16,353 nucleotides of DNA from Albibeggiatoa sp964388965 (GCA_964388965.1 CAYMCP010000077.1:1-16353), one strand, 5' to 3'. Shown: positions 1 through 7,585, counted from the stretch's first letter. Notes: generated by a model from the sequence alone, not told the origin. A program made the numbers and translations.

Positions 1-40
1 CTTGATGGACTTAACTCTCGCCATCCTCCTCCTGCTTAAC

Positions 41-60
41 TCTAAAATGAGAATTGCTGA
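41..60 (+). repeat. Dispersed 20-bp repeat, copy 1
   Basis: The 20-mer TCTAAAATGAGAATTGCTGA occurs here and, exactly, as its reverse complement at 16298-16317. A third, imperfect copy lies at 2313-2333. An exact 20-mer recurring in 16 kb is not expected by chance. The copy lies upstream of the RNase II gene. Its origin is unknown; at the right end of the window it abuts an IS630 transposase fragment, so a mobile-element origin is possible. Confidence 0.6.
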
Positions 61-96
61 CTTAACAGGCGCAAGACTGCGTAATATCGGTAATTA

Positions 97-105
97 TGTT
101 AAGAT
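97..105 (+). promoter_or_regulatory. Putative extended -10 promoter of the RNase II gene
   Basis: TGTTAAGAT matches an extended -10 element (TGn followed by TAAGAT). No good -35 box is seen 16-18 bp upstream, which extended -10 promoters tolerate. The predicted transcription start, near 112, would leave the ATG at 115 almost leaderless but give the GTG at 139 a leader of about 27 nt containing its Shine-Dalgarno sequence. Confidence 0.35.
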
Positions 106-138
106 AGATACTTTATGAATGTTACGGAAGGATTTGCT

Positions 139-2157
139 GTGAGTGACTTTGAGGGACAAATTTGGGCTACGCAGAATAACGATGAAGTGGATTTTATTTG
201 TACACTAAAACGAGTCAAAAGTAAAATTCAAGCCCTGAATAATAAAAATCGTGAACAGCGTATTGCAGAAGATAAATTGTTGTGGAAACATCCTTTACAA
301 GCGCGGGATAAGTCCGACTGGGAAACGAAAATAGGCAACATTGAAAATAATATCTTGAATTTAAAAATGGATATTGACATAGAATTTTTATGGGAAAGTG
401 CTTTAGAGTTAGAGATTTCCGAAATACAAGATTTAGCAGATGTATATTATGGCAACAATGTCACGGCTGAACATTTTGTTGCAATCTGGCAGGCGATAGC
501 AGAAGATAAACTGTATTTTAAACGTAAAGCTAAAACTTGGGAAGCCCGTAGTGCAGCGCAAATCGAAGACTTAAAATTACAACGTGAACGTGAAGAAAAT
601 CGAGAACAGGAAGAAGCGCAAGCCCGTGAGTGGCTACAAAGTCTAATTAAAGTAGAATCACCACCGTTTTTTGTCGGTGCTGCACCTGAACAATGTTTTA
701 AACCACAACCGATTCCAGAGCAATTAATCAATTTTGTTGAACGTTTAGAAGCATGGTTACGCGGTGACAAAGATAAATTAGTCAGTGAAATTGTGCCTAA
801 TATCGCTGAAGCTAACCGCTTGACAGCTCGAGAATTAGTTGTAGACAGTTTGCAAAAAATTGGACGAATTCCCGTAGATATTGACCGAGATGTATTGATC
901 GCAGGATTAAAATTGGATTTTTCAAGCTCGGTTACGGAAGCTGCTAACGAAGTACAACCTTGGATTGCGCCAACAAATGCCGCTTATACCAAAGTTGCTT
1001 TTAGTATCGACGACGAAAGCACTAAGGAAGTGGACGATGCACTGGATATTGAGCGTGACGGCGATAGTTGGAAAGTAACAATTGCCGTTGCCGACCCCGA
1101 ATGTGTCATACACCGTAACGATACGATAGACCGCGAAGCAATGCGTCGTGGTACAACGGTATATTTACCTACTCAAACTATTTTAATGATGCCTGCACGT
1201 ATTTCTTGTGATATTGCAAGTTTAAGTGCGCAACAACCACGTTCATCCATCGTCATTCGGGCGTGGATTGATGATGAGGGTAATATACTTAGTAGCAGCA
1301 TCGGACGTGAAACTATCGTTGTACAACAACGGTTAGATTATCTTGGTTGCGATAAAATAATCGTAGATGGTGTAGGGGAAATAGCTGAAAAATTGAAACA
1401 ACTCGATAATATTGCGCAAAAATTGAGGGCAAAACGGATTGAGGAGGGAGCATTAATGCTACAACGTCCAGAATACCGCATTAAAGTATTAGCAGATCAA
1501 ATTCAAGTTGAAATAGTTAAATTTAATTCTGCCAGTCACAAATTAGTCGCGGAAATGATGATATTAGGTAATCATTTAGCGGCTAAATATGCGCAATTAA
1601 ATCAAGTACCCATTATTTATCGTATACAAGAGCCACCCGAACAGGCGATTGATGAAACGATGATGTCATCACCACTGGCTTTCCAAAAAATTCGTAAATT
1701 AATCAAAGCTTCATCATTGTCTTTACAGCCGGGTGGTCATAGTGGTTTGGGTTTATCCGCTTATACGCAACTGACCTCCCCATTGCGACGTTTTGCAGAT
1801 TTGGTGATGCAACGTCAACTAGCCGCACACGTAGTTGGTGAGGAATTACCCTACGATCAAGACGAATTGTTTAAAGTACTGGCAACCGCAGAACGTACTG
1901 CTAAAGATGCGCGTAGATTGGAAAATGAATCAAAAAAACGTTGGTTTGCACAATATTTAAAACTTTATATGCAAAATCAGCCAATTGAAACGCTCGTTTT
2001 AGAGGAAGTAAAAGGCGGTTATAAAGCTGAAATGCAGCCTTGGGGTGTAGACGCTTTTCTAGCTACGCCAAAAAAATTAACAGTTGGCACAAACGTTACT
2101 ACTTTAGTTGATAAAATTAGAGTGAAAGCGGCAAATATTCGGTTAAAATTAGCTTAA
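139..2157 (+). CDS. RNase II-family (RNB domain) exoribonuclease
   Basis: Predicted cytoplasmic 3'-5' exoribonuclease that degrades single-stranded RNA processively. Numbering below is from the upstream ATG at 115; subtract 8 for the chosen start. The RNB core begins at about residue 290 with FSIDDESTKEVDDALDI (296-312), which aligns with the acidic metal-binding cluster of RNase II. LTSPLRRFADL (553-563) is the conserved RNA-binding and catalytic arginine motif. The last ~70 residues could be a weak S1-like domain. The first ~180 residues are charged, and residues 145-175 are likely coiled coil; this N-terminus resembles cyanobacterial and plastid-type RNase II more than E. coli Rnb. One of the four cluster aspartates (D207 in E. 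coli) is Glu here (E305). I chose GTG at 139 because GGAAGGA (126-132) lies 6 nt upstream; the ATG at 115 has no ribosome binding site. Length is 672 aa, against 644 for E. coli RNase II. Confidence 0.9.
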   Translation: MSDFEGQIWATQNNDEVDFICTLKRVKSKIQALNNKNREQRIAEDKLLWKHPLQARDKSDWETKIGNIENNILNLKMDIDIEFLWESALELEISEIQDLADVYYGNNVTAEHFVAIWQAIAEDKLYFKRKAKTWEARSAAQIEDLKLQREREENREQEEAQAREWLQSLIKVESPPFFVGAAPEQCFKPQPIPEQLINFVERLEAWLRGDKDKLVSEIVPNIAEANRLTARELVVDSLQKIGRIPVDIDRDVLIAGLKLDFSSSVTEAANEVQPWIAPTNAAYTKVAFSIDDESTKEVDDALDIERDGDSWKVTIAVADPECVIHRNDTIDREAMRRGTTVYLPTQTILMMPARISCDIASLSAQQPRSSIVIRAWIDDEGNILSSSIGRETIVVQQRLDYLGCDKIIVDGVGEIAEKLKQLDNIAQKLRAKRIEEGALMLQRPEYRIKVLADQIQVEIVKFNSASHKLVAEMMILGNHLAAKYAQLNQVPIIYRIQEPPEQAIDETMMSSPLAFQKIRKLIKASSLSLQPGGHSGLGLSAYTQLTSPLRRFADLVMQRQLAAHVVGEELPYDQDELFKVLATAERTAKDARRLENESKKRWFAQYLKLYMQNQPIETLVLEEVKGGYKAEMQPWGVDAFLATPKKLTVGTNVTTLVDKIRVKAANIRLKLA

Positions 2158-2396
2158 AATAAATGCTATATAAAAGATTGTGCATTTTATAAAATCGATC
2201 ATTTAATTATTCTAACTACGCAGTGCGCAGAACGAAAATTGGAGTTGCCTCGTGACGACGCACCGTGCCGTCACCCAGCAGGACGCACCAGCGTCCTACG
2301 ACATTCATGACATTTAAAAGTGAGAATTGCTGACCGCGTCCACCTAAATTTGACGCAGTGCGTAGAACGAAACCGAAAAATAATTTTTCCGAGTTT
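2158..2396. repeat. Repeat-rich spacer between the RNase II gene and rpiA
   Basis: This spacer lies between two convergent genes. It contains a direct repeat, ACGCAGTGCGCAGAACGAAA (2218-2237) and ACGCAGTGCGTAGAACGAAA (2353-2372), 19/20 identical. Between the two copies are an imperfect palindrome starting TGACGACGCAC (2253-2273), a perfect 7-bp stem with an ACCA loop (AGGACGC/GCGTCCT, 2280-2297) and a copy of the dispersed 20-mer repeat (2313-2333). Related palindromes recur at 13622-13667. The arrangement resembles REP/BIME-type extragenic repeats. The hairpins could also end transcription from both sides, but none is followed by a clear T-tract. Confidence 0.6.
2313..2333 (+). repeat. Dispersed 20-bp repeat, copy 2 (imperfect)
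   Basis: TTTAAAAG followed by TGAGAATTGCTGA matches the repeat at 41-60 except for one substitution and one inserted G. The 13-bp core TGAGAATTGCTGA is identical in all three copies of the window. Confidence 0.5.
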
Positions 2397-3056
2397 TTAG
2401 CATTCTATAATTTTAATGCCCGAATCTGAGCCTAACATCAAAATATCCGCTGGACGTTGTGCAAATAAACCGTTTGTCACGACACCCGCGATTTGGTTTA
2501 ATGTTTGTTCTAATTTAACAGGTTCTGAAATAGCAAGATTATGCACATCTAAAATGTGGTTGCCATTATCGGTTACAAAATTTTCACGCCAGACAGGTCT
2601 ACCACCCAATTTAACAATTTCACGCGCAACGTAACTCCGTGCCATTGGAATCACCTCAACTGGCAGTGGAAACGTACCCAATATATCAACAACTTTACTG
2701 TCATCGGCTATGCAAATAAATTTTTTACTCACCGCTGCAACAATTTTTTCACGAGTTAATGCACCACCACCACCTTTAAGTAAATGTAAATGTTTGGTTG
2801 CCTCATCTGCGCCATCAAAATAGACTGAAATTTCACTTACACCATTTAAATCCAATACCGGGATATGATGCGACTTCAAACGGTCAGTGCTGGCTTGAGA
2901 GCTGGCTACCGTTCCCTCAATCTTGTGCTTAATCGCGGCTAAAGCGTCAATAAAGTAATTCGCTGTACTGCCTGTACCAATACCGATAATTGAATCAGGT
3001 TCAACATGTTCTAAGGCTGCCTTAGCAACTTGTTGTTTTTTCTCATTTGGTGTCAA
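2397..3056 (-). CDS. rpiA: Ribose-5-phosphate isomerase A
   Basis: Interconverts ribose-5-phosphate and ribulose-5-phosphate in the non-oxidative pentose phosphate pathway; cytoplasmic. The 219-aa protein equals E. coli RpiA in length and is colinear with it. Visible motifs are GIGTGSTA (phosphate-binding loop, about residues 26-33), the catalytic-acid region DGADEA, KGGGGALTREK (catalytic Lys and Glu segment), FPLPVEVIPMA and TDNGNHILD. Translation starts at TTG (3056-3054): it is preceded by a perfect AGGAGG (3070-3065) with 8 nt spacing and fits the family N-terminus (MTxxE), with no in-frame ATG nearby. The gene is downstream of mnmE on the same strand, but the 178-bp gap holds a dyad (3093-3112), so it probably has its own promoter. 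Its 3' end runs directly into the repeat spacer. Confidence 0.97.
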   Translation of the reverse strand: MTPNEKKQQVAKAALEHVEPDSIIGIGTGSTANYFIDALAAIKHKIEGTVASSQASTDRLKSHHIPVLDLNGVSEISVYFDGADEATKHLHLLKGGGGALTREKIVAAVSKKFICIADDSKVVDILGTFPLPVEVIPMARSYVAREIVKLGGRPVWRENFVTDNGNHILDVHNLAISEPVKLEQTLNQIAGVVTNGLFAQRPADILMLGSDSGIKIIEC

Positions 3057-3064
3057 AATAATAT

Positions 3065-3070
3065 CCTCCT
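3065..3070 (-). promoter_or_regulatory. Strong Shine-Dalgarno supporting the TTG start of rpiA
   Basis: AGGAGG, read on the minus strand, ends 8 nt before the TTG codon at 3056-3054. It decides the start codon, since no ATG is in frame nearby. Confidence 0.75.
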
Positions 3071-3092
3071 TAATTATTATTGGTTATACATT

Positions 3093-3112
3093 ATGCAGAG
3101 TAAATTCTGCAT
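3093..3112. promoter_or_regulatory. Perfect 7-bp dyad upstream of rpiA
   Basis: ATGCAGA-GTAAAT-TCTGCAT is a perfect inverted repeat with a 6-nt centre, 37-56 bp upstream of the rpiA start. On the minus strand it overlaps a weak promoter candidate (TTCAAG, 18 bp, CATAAT). It could be a repressor operator for rpiA or a small hairpin in the leader. The regulator is unknown. Confidence 0.3.
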
Positions 3113-3234
3113 TCTTGAACGTCTTCCATCTTTTCAACAATAGGCGTGCAAAATTTGTTTTGACCTGTGTTCAAAGCGCGGCTAGTTTTGACATACAAAA
3201 TAGAGTAATTTCCGTAAAAAATCCAGCGTTTAAT

Positions 3235-4578
3235 CTATTTACCAATGCAGAAATGAGAAAAAATTTGCCCTAATAAATCATCTGCTGTAAATTCGCCAGT
3301 AATTTCATTTAATGCTTGTTGTGCTAAGCGTAACTCTTCTGCAACTAACTCACTTTGATAGGTTTGAACGTATAGCAAAGCATTGTTTAAAGCGGTTTGG
3401 GCTTGTTGCAGTGCATCTAAGTGACGACGACGTGCTAAAAAACTGCCCTCAGTATTATTTTTTAAACCCATTCTTTGCTTTAATAATTGACGTAATTCCG
3501 CTATACCCTGCTGCGTTTTAGCCGATAAATACAATACACCAGCGTCCGTTAAGCCCGCCTCATGCCCACTAATATCAATTTTGTTGCGAATAATAAGCGG
3601 TTCTGACGGAATATCATTTAATAAATTTTCATGAGTATGATCATTGGGATAGCGATCATCAAGCAATAAAATGACTAAATCTGCTTCCCGCAATACCTGT
3701 TTAGTACGTCTAATTCCTTCTTGTTCGATTAAATCGGTGGTTTCACGCAAACCCGCCGTATCGACAATATGTAACGGCATACCGTCTAAATCAATTTGAT
3801 CACGCACAATATCCCGTGTTGTACCTGCTATCGGTGTGACAATCGCAGTTTCACGTCCTGCTAGACAATTTAATAAACTCGATTTACCAACATTTGGCTC
3901 ACCGACTAAAGCTATATACATCCCTTCTTTGAGTAAAAAACCTTGCTGTGCTTTATTTAAAATTTCCTCAATATCTTGTTGTAATTGCTCGATTTTAATT
4001 TGCACTTGACCATCAACTAACAAGTCGATTTCCTCATCCACAAAATCAATACCTGCCTCAATATAAGTCCGTAGCCAAATTAGACGATCAACTAATTGAT
4101 GGATTTGTTGAGAAAATTCGCCTTGTAACGAGCGTAATGCGCAACGTGCTGCTTGTGCAGAAGTACTTTCGATTAAATCAGCGATTGCTTCAGCCTGCGC
4201 TAAATCCATTTTGCCATTTAAAAAAGCTCTTTCGGTAAATTCTCCCGGATTGGCTAAGCGTACATCGAGTGACAAAACCGCCTTGAGTAATAAATCCATT
4301 ACAACAATACCACCATGTCCTTGTAATTCAAGTATATCTTCACCCGTGTAAGAATGCGGCGCGACAAAATAAATTGCTAAACCCTGATCAATAATTTCAT
4401 TATCAGCATTTCTGAAATGGGTAAACAATGCGTAACGCGGTTTCGGCACCTGACCAATCATAATTTTAGCAATTTCCCTAACCCGCGTACCCGATACGCG
4501 AACGACACCTACACCACCCTGACCTATTGGTGTTGCAATCGCTGCGATTGTATCGCTTATATCAATCTCTTCGCTCAT
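3235..4578 (-). CDS. mnmE: tRNA uridine-5-carboxymethylaminomethyl(34) synthesis GTPase MnmE
   Basis: GTPase that, with MnmG, installs the (carboxymethyl)aminomethyl group at C5 of the wobble uridine U34 in several tRNAs. The N-terminal folate-binding domain starts DTIAAIATPIGQGGVGVVRVSG (residues 9-30). A helical domain surrounds the inserted G domain, which has G1 GEPNVGKS (226-233), TTRD (253-256), G3 DTAG (273-276), G4 NKID (332-335) and SAK (352-354). The protein ends in the invariant CIGK, whose Cys is functionally essential in the family. Its 447 aa is close to the usual ~454. AAAGGA (4593-4588) lies 9 nt before the ATG. No yidC or mnmG is next to it; it sits alone between hisC and rpiA on the same strand. 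Confidence 0.98.
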   Translation of the reverse strand: MSEEIDISDTIAAIATPIGQGGVGVVRVSGTRVREIAKIMIGQVPKPRYALFTHFRNADNEIIDQGLAIYFVAPHSYTGEDILELQGHGGIVVMDLLLKAVLSLDVRLANPGEFTERAFLNGKMDLAQAEAIADLIESTSAQAARCALRSLQGEFSQQIHQLVDRLIWLRTYIEAGIDFVDEEIDLLVDGQVQIKIEQLQQDIEEILNKAQQGFLLKEGMYIALVGEPNVGKSSLLNCLAGRETAIVTPIAGTTRDIVRDQIDLDGMPLHIVDTAGLRETTDLIEQEGIRRTKQVLREADLVILLLDDRYPNDHTHENLLNDIPSEPLIIRNKIDISGHEAGLTDAGVLYLSAKTQQGIAELRQLLKQRMGLKNNTEGSFLARRRHLDALQQAQTALNNALLYVQTYQSELVAEELRLAQQALNEITGEFTADDLLGQIFSHFCIGK

Positions 4579-4626
4579 AAAAGGCTATCCTTTACATCAT
4601 CACGCAACCTATTCAAAGCGTTAATG

Positions 4627-4650
4627 TATAGATGATTTTTATAGATGATT
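4627..4650. repeat. 11-bp direct repeat upstream of mnmE
   Basis: TATAGATGATT occurs at 4627-4637 and again at 4640-4650, separated by TT (13-bp period). The pair lies about 50-70 bp upstream of the mnmE ATG, in the 87-bp hisC-mnmE spacer. It may be a regulator binding site or a chance AT-rich repeat. Confidence 0.35.
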
Positions 4651-4665
4651 AAATCAATAAAATTA

Positions 4666-5760
4666 TTATAAACAAGATATTAGAGCTTGAATAAATCGCT
4701 CATTTTCAGCTTCCGTGCCGATACTGATTCGTAAATATTGAGGCATTTGGTAGGCTGTAACCGGACGCACAATGACACCTTTATGCAATAATGCTTGATA
4801 AATTTTATCACCATGACCCACGTCAACAGCGATAAAATTGCCCGCAGATGGAATATAACTTAAACTGATTCTATCAAAGGCGGTTGTCAACTGCTGCATA
4901 CCTGTTTGATTTAATTGAATACTATCTTGAATATATTGTTTATCTTGCATAGCGGCAGTTGCAGCGACGAGAGCAAATTGATTAACATTAAAAGGTTGAC
5001 GCACCCGATTGAGTAAATTAGCTATATCTGGATGTGACAACGCATAACCAACTCGTAAACTGGCGAGTGCGTAAGCTTTGGAAAAAGTGCGAGTGACAAT
5101 TAAATTAGGAAATTCGCTTAACCATAAACTTGCGTCAGGATAATCCGATTCAGTGACATATTCAGTATAAGCTTCGTCAACAACAACAATTTTATCGTCT
5201 GGCACAGCTTGTAAAAATGTTTTTAATTCATGCTGCGTCACCCATGTGCCGGTTGGATTATTAGGATTTGCAATAAAAATAATGCGCGTTTCTGGAGTTA
5301 AAGCGGCACGCATAGCAATTAAATCATGTCCCCAATTCTTAGCAGCGACAACATTATGTTTTGCACCAATCGCTTGCGTTACCAATGGATAAACCGCGAA
5401 TGCGTGTTGTGAGTACATTGCAGCTAATGCCGGCGTAAGAAATACACGCCCAATCAATTCTAATACATCATTTGAGCCATTACCTAAAGTGATACAATTC
5501 ATATCGACTTGGTGTTTAGCTGCAAGTGCTTGTTTTAAAATAAAACCATTTCCATCAGGATAACGTGCGATACTGGTAAAAGTTTGCTCAATAGCTTGTT
5601 TAACGTATGGACTGATGCCTAATGGATTTTCATTTGAGGCTAATTTAACAATATTCTGAATTCCATACTCACGCTCTAACTCTTCAATGGGTTTACCCGG
5701 TTGATAAGGTTTAAGCCCCTGTACACCTTGTTGCGCTAATTGGAAAAAATCACAACTCAT
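4666..5760 (-). CDS. hisC: Histidinol-phosphate aminotransferase
   Basis: PLP-dependent class I/II aminotransferase that converts imidazole-acetol phosphate to histidinol phosphate in histidine biosynthesis. Landmarks are ASNENPLG (41-48), the ATLGNGSND-like segment TLGNGSNDVLEL (91-102), NPNNPTG (165-171), DEAY (195-198), the PLP lysine K228 in TFSKAYALASLRVGY, and a C-terminal YLRISIGT carrying the carboxylate-binding Arg. Length (364 aa) is typical. The RYPDG and NENPLG pattern fits the HisC2 group common in gammaproteobacteria, which can occur outside a his operon, as here. Related aminotransferases can also use tyrosine or phenylalanine, so broader specificity is possible. The ribosome binding site is weak (AAGAG). 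Confidence 0.95.
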   Translation of the reverse strand: MSCDFFQLAQQGVQGLKPYQPGKPIEELEREYGIQNIVKLASNENPLGISPYVKQAIEQTFTSIARYPDGNGFILKQALAAKHQVDMNCITLGNGSNDVLELIGRVFLTPALAAMYSQHAFAVYPLVTQAIGAKHNVVAAKNWGHDLIAMRAALTPETRIIFIANPNNPTGTWVTQHELKTFLQAVPDDKIVVVDEAYTEYVTESDYPDASLWLSEFPNLIVTRTFSKAYALASLRVGYALSHPDIANLLNRVRQPFNVNQFALVAATAAMQDKQYIQDSIQLNQTGMQQLTTAFDRISLSYIPSAGNFIAVDVGHGDKIYQALLHKGVIVRPVTAYQMPQYLRISIGTEAENERFIQALISCL

Positions 5761-5790
5761 AATCTGTTTGCTCTTTAATAATAAAACTGG

Positions 5791-5799
5791 ATTTTAACA
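5791..5799 (-). promoter_or_regulatory. Putative extended -10 promoter of hisC
   Basis: Minus-strand TGTTAAAAT (TGn plus TAAAAT) lies about 31-39 bp upstream of the hisC ATG. The -35 region is poor. Confidence 0.3.
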
Positions 5800-5929
5800 T
5801 TAATTGCAAGCTAAAAAAGACTCGACTGAAAGTTTATTGAATTTTTAGCAACCGTGACATGCTAAACGTGCTAGATCAGGATAAATGTTGATTGTCAACT
5901 TTATGACAAAAATAAACGTTAATAAAGGT

Positions 5930-5960
5930 TTGATTTCTAGTAATAGAAAAATGCTACAAT
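5930..5960 (+). promoter_or_regulatory. Putative promoter of the WD40 gene
   Basis: TTGATT (5930-5935), a 19-bp spacer and TACAAT (5955-5960) preceded by TGC, giving an extended -10. The predicted start, near 5967, leaves a ~39-nt leader before the ATG at 6006. The rest of the 245-bp spacer between the divergent hisC and this gene is AT-rich, with one small dyad, GTTGA-TTG-TCAAC, at 5887-5899. Confidence 0.4.
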
Positions 5961-6005
5961 AGGTGCGTAAAATGATCATAATTATCAAATCGTAATATCG
6001 TTTCA

Positions 6006-6989
6006 ATGAAGAATACACCAAAACAACAGCTCACTAAATTAGAAAAAGGTATTGCTTTGCCGCCTGTTTTTCCATTCGGACCCGATGCTGCAGAAACGCA
6101 AAATGAGTTTAAACAACGTTTGCGTAATTTGTTCAAATATCCGATTATTGCCGGTTATACTCAACTCGTTGACGAGCAATATAATGCTTTTTCTGAAGTA
6201 TTACCTATTCATGTGTGTTGGGAGCAATGGGCGCAATCATTCCAGCACCAACTAGGTGATATTCATCTACGTTTACAAGCGTTTCAAGTTGAAAAATTAG
6301 TAAATGCTGCCTATCCAGTGTATGCAAAGCTCAAATTGGTGGAAAATGGTAATACGAAGACGATTGGAAAAGATAATATTTTATTTAAAGTCAATGGCTT
6401 GCATATAAAAGTAAAAGATTATTTATTACCAATTTATCATCAATTACCGCCTGCGTTATTACATAGCCTAGAAGCGCATCATAATTGGACAAAAGCAATC
6501 AGTTTTACTCAACATGATGGTTTATTGCTCGCCTCAGCCAGTGAAGATAATACAATTTGTCTTTGGAACGTAAGCAGCGGTCAACAGCCAAATATTACGC
6601 TAGAAGTTAAAAGCGGAGTCAATTCGATTGCTTTTAGCCCCGACGGTAAATTGCTGGCATCAGGTAGTAATGATACGCTAATCCGCTTATGGAATGTGGA
6701 AACGGGGCAGGAGCATAATGTATTACAAGGTCATGAATATACTGTTTTTTCAGTAGCATTTAGTCCAGACGGACAAGTTTTAGCGTCAGGTGGTGTAGAC
6801 AAAACGGTACGCCTGTGGGACGTATATACTGGACGTGAATTATTTACTTTACGCGGTCACGATAGTTGGGTTTTTTCAGTAGCCTTTAGTCCAGATGGAC
6901 GTTATTTAGCTTCTGGTAGCCGCGATAAAACCATTAAATTATGGGAGGTAAGCAGTGGTAATGAATTATTAACTTTCCCACGTGATTAA
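6006..6989 (+). CDS. WD40-repeat protein with unrecognised N-terminal region
   Basis: No enzymatic function is recognised. Residues 1-155 match no family I know; they are soluble, without signal peptide or membrane segment. Residues ~157-320 hold four WD40 repeats: a degenerate one (~157-190, ending NTICLWNVSSG) and three canonical ones (~203-231, 242-273, 284-315) with the SVAFSPDG, LASG, DKTV/IRLW pattern. WD40 domains are protein-interaction platforms and usually need about seven blades to close. Four suggest a trimmed array, pairing with another protein, or help from the N-terminal part. Repeats 3 and 4 are nearly identical at DNA level (6744-6774 versus 6870-6900, 29/31), a sign of recent internal duplication. 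The protein stops abruptly at LLTFPRD, where another blade would begin. No Shine-Dalgarno is visible before the ATG; a TTG at 6057 is a less likely start. Convergent with mlaC, 11 bp apart. Confidence 0.85.
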   Translation: MKNTPKQQLTKLEKGIALPPVFPFGPDAAETQNEFKQRLRNLFKYPIIAGYTQLVDEQYNAFSEVLPIHVCWEQWAQSFQHQLGDIHLRLQAFQVEKLVNAAYPVYAKLKLVENGNTKTIGKDNILFKVNGLHIKVKDYLLPIYHQLPPALLHSLEAHHNWTKAISFTQHDGLLLASASEDNTICLWNVSSGQQPNITLEVKSGVNSIAFSPDGKLLASGSNDTLIRLWNVETGQEHNVLQGHEYTVFSVAFSPDGQVLASGGVDKTVRLWDVYTGRELFTLRGHDSWVFSVAFSPDGRYLASGSRDKTIKLWEVSSGNELLTFPRD

Positions 6990-7000
6990 CTAAAATTAAC

Positions 7001-7585
7001 TTATTTTCCTAAAAAACCCTCTAGAGTATGCTGTTGAATTTGCTGATACACTAATTGTCTGTAATACAACATTGCGCTCATACCATTAGCTGATACATCA
7101 AAAATTTTCCAATTTTGCCCATCACTATACAAGCGAAATGCAATCATAATTAATTTCTCTTGTTCTTTATGAACTTGCACTTTTATCACGACTTCACCAT
7201 TTTGTGGATTAACTAATGGCTCTTTCAGCACAAAATGGTATTGCTTACTGCCATTCCCTAAATTTTCCACCAATGCCGTTAAAAATAAAGCCTGTAAATA
7301 ACGACTTAGACGTACCATCTGACTTGGCGAAACTTGTTGCTGATAACGACCAATAACCCAGCGCGCCATGTGATTAAAATCGAAATACGGTAAAATTCCT
7401 TGCTCCAAGCGTTGTAATAATAAATTTTTATCCATATTTGGCGTGACTTGCTGATGTAAAATTAATAAATTCTGCAAACCCTGTCGTAAAACTTGACGTG
7501 GTTCATCATTAGGTACAGATTCAGGTTGTGCAAAGACTGATAAACTGAAGCCCAGTAAGATAATGGATAATATTTTCCACATCAT
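7001..7585 (-). CDS. mlaC: MlaC/Ttg2D-family periplasmic phospholipid-binding protein
   Basis: Predicted periplasmic lipid carrier of the Mla system, which shuttles phospholipids between the outer membrane and the MlaFEDB ABC transporter. The N-terminus MMWKILSIILLGFSLSVFA looks like a signal peptide with cleavage after FA. The mature part has the family signature FDFNHMARWVIGRY (about residues 69-82) and a predicted beta-rich lipid-binding C-terminal half (KVQVHK...WKIFDVSANGMS). Length is 194 aa, close to the usual ~200. AGGAGAGG (7599-7592) ends 6 nt before the ATG. In most proteobacteria mlaC sits inside mlaFEDCB; here none of its partners is adjacent, so it is a solitary copy or the system is split. 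Some standalone family members serve hopanoid or quinone transport, so the cargo is uncertain. Confidence 0.87.
   Translation of the reverse strand: MMWKILSIILLGFSLSVFAQPESVPNDEPRQVLRQGLQNLLILHQQVTPNMDKNLLLQRLEQGILPYFDFNHMARWVIGRYQQQVSPSQMVRLSRYLQALFLTALVENLGNGSKQYHFVLKEPLVNPQNGEVVIKVQVHKEQEKLIMIAFRLYSDGQNWKIFDVSANGMSAMLYYRQLVYQQIQQHTLEGFLGK

Noticed and set aside
1..24. Possible start of a minus-strand gene running off the left edge (ATG GCG AGA ... preceded by GGAGGAGG)
   Set aside because: Only eight codons are visible, which is too little to support a gene call, although the purine-rich stretch before the ATG would make a good ribosome binding site.
447..770. Minus-strand 107-residue open frame inside the RNase II gene
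   Set aside because: It is antisense to a well-supported gene, has low-complexity Ser/Arg composition and no family resemblance: a shadow frame.
2218..2372. CRISPR-like array
   Set aside because: Only two copies of the longer repeat, 135 bp apart, with hairpins rather than uniform spacers between them, and no cas genes.
2375..2389. GAAAAA-TAA-TTTTTC as an rpiA terminator
   Set aside because: The stem is almost entirely A-T with a mismatch beyond it and no U-tract on the minus strand.
3113..3234. Possible tRNA or small RNA gene between rpiA and mnmE
   Set aside because: No cloverleaf pairing and no GTTC T-loop in a correct context could be found.
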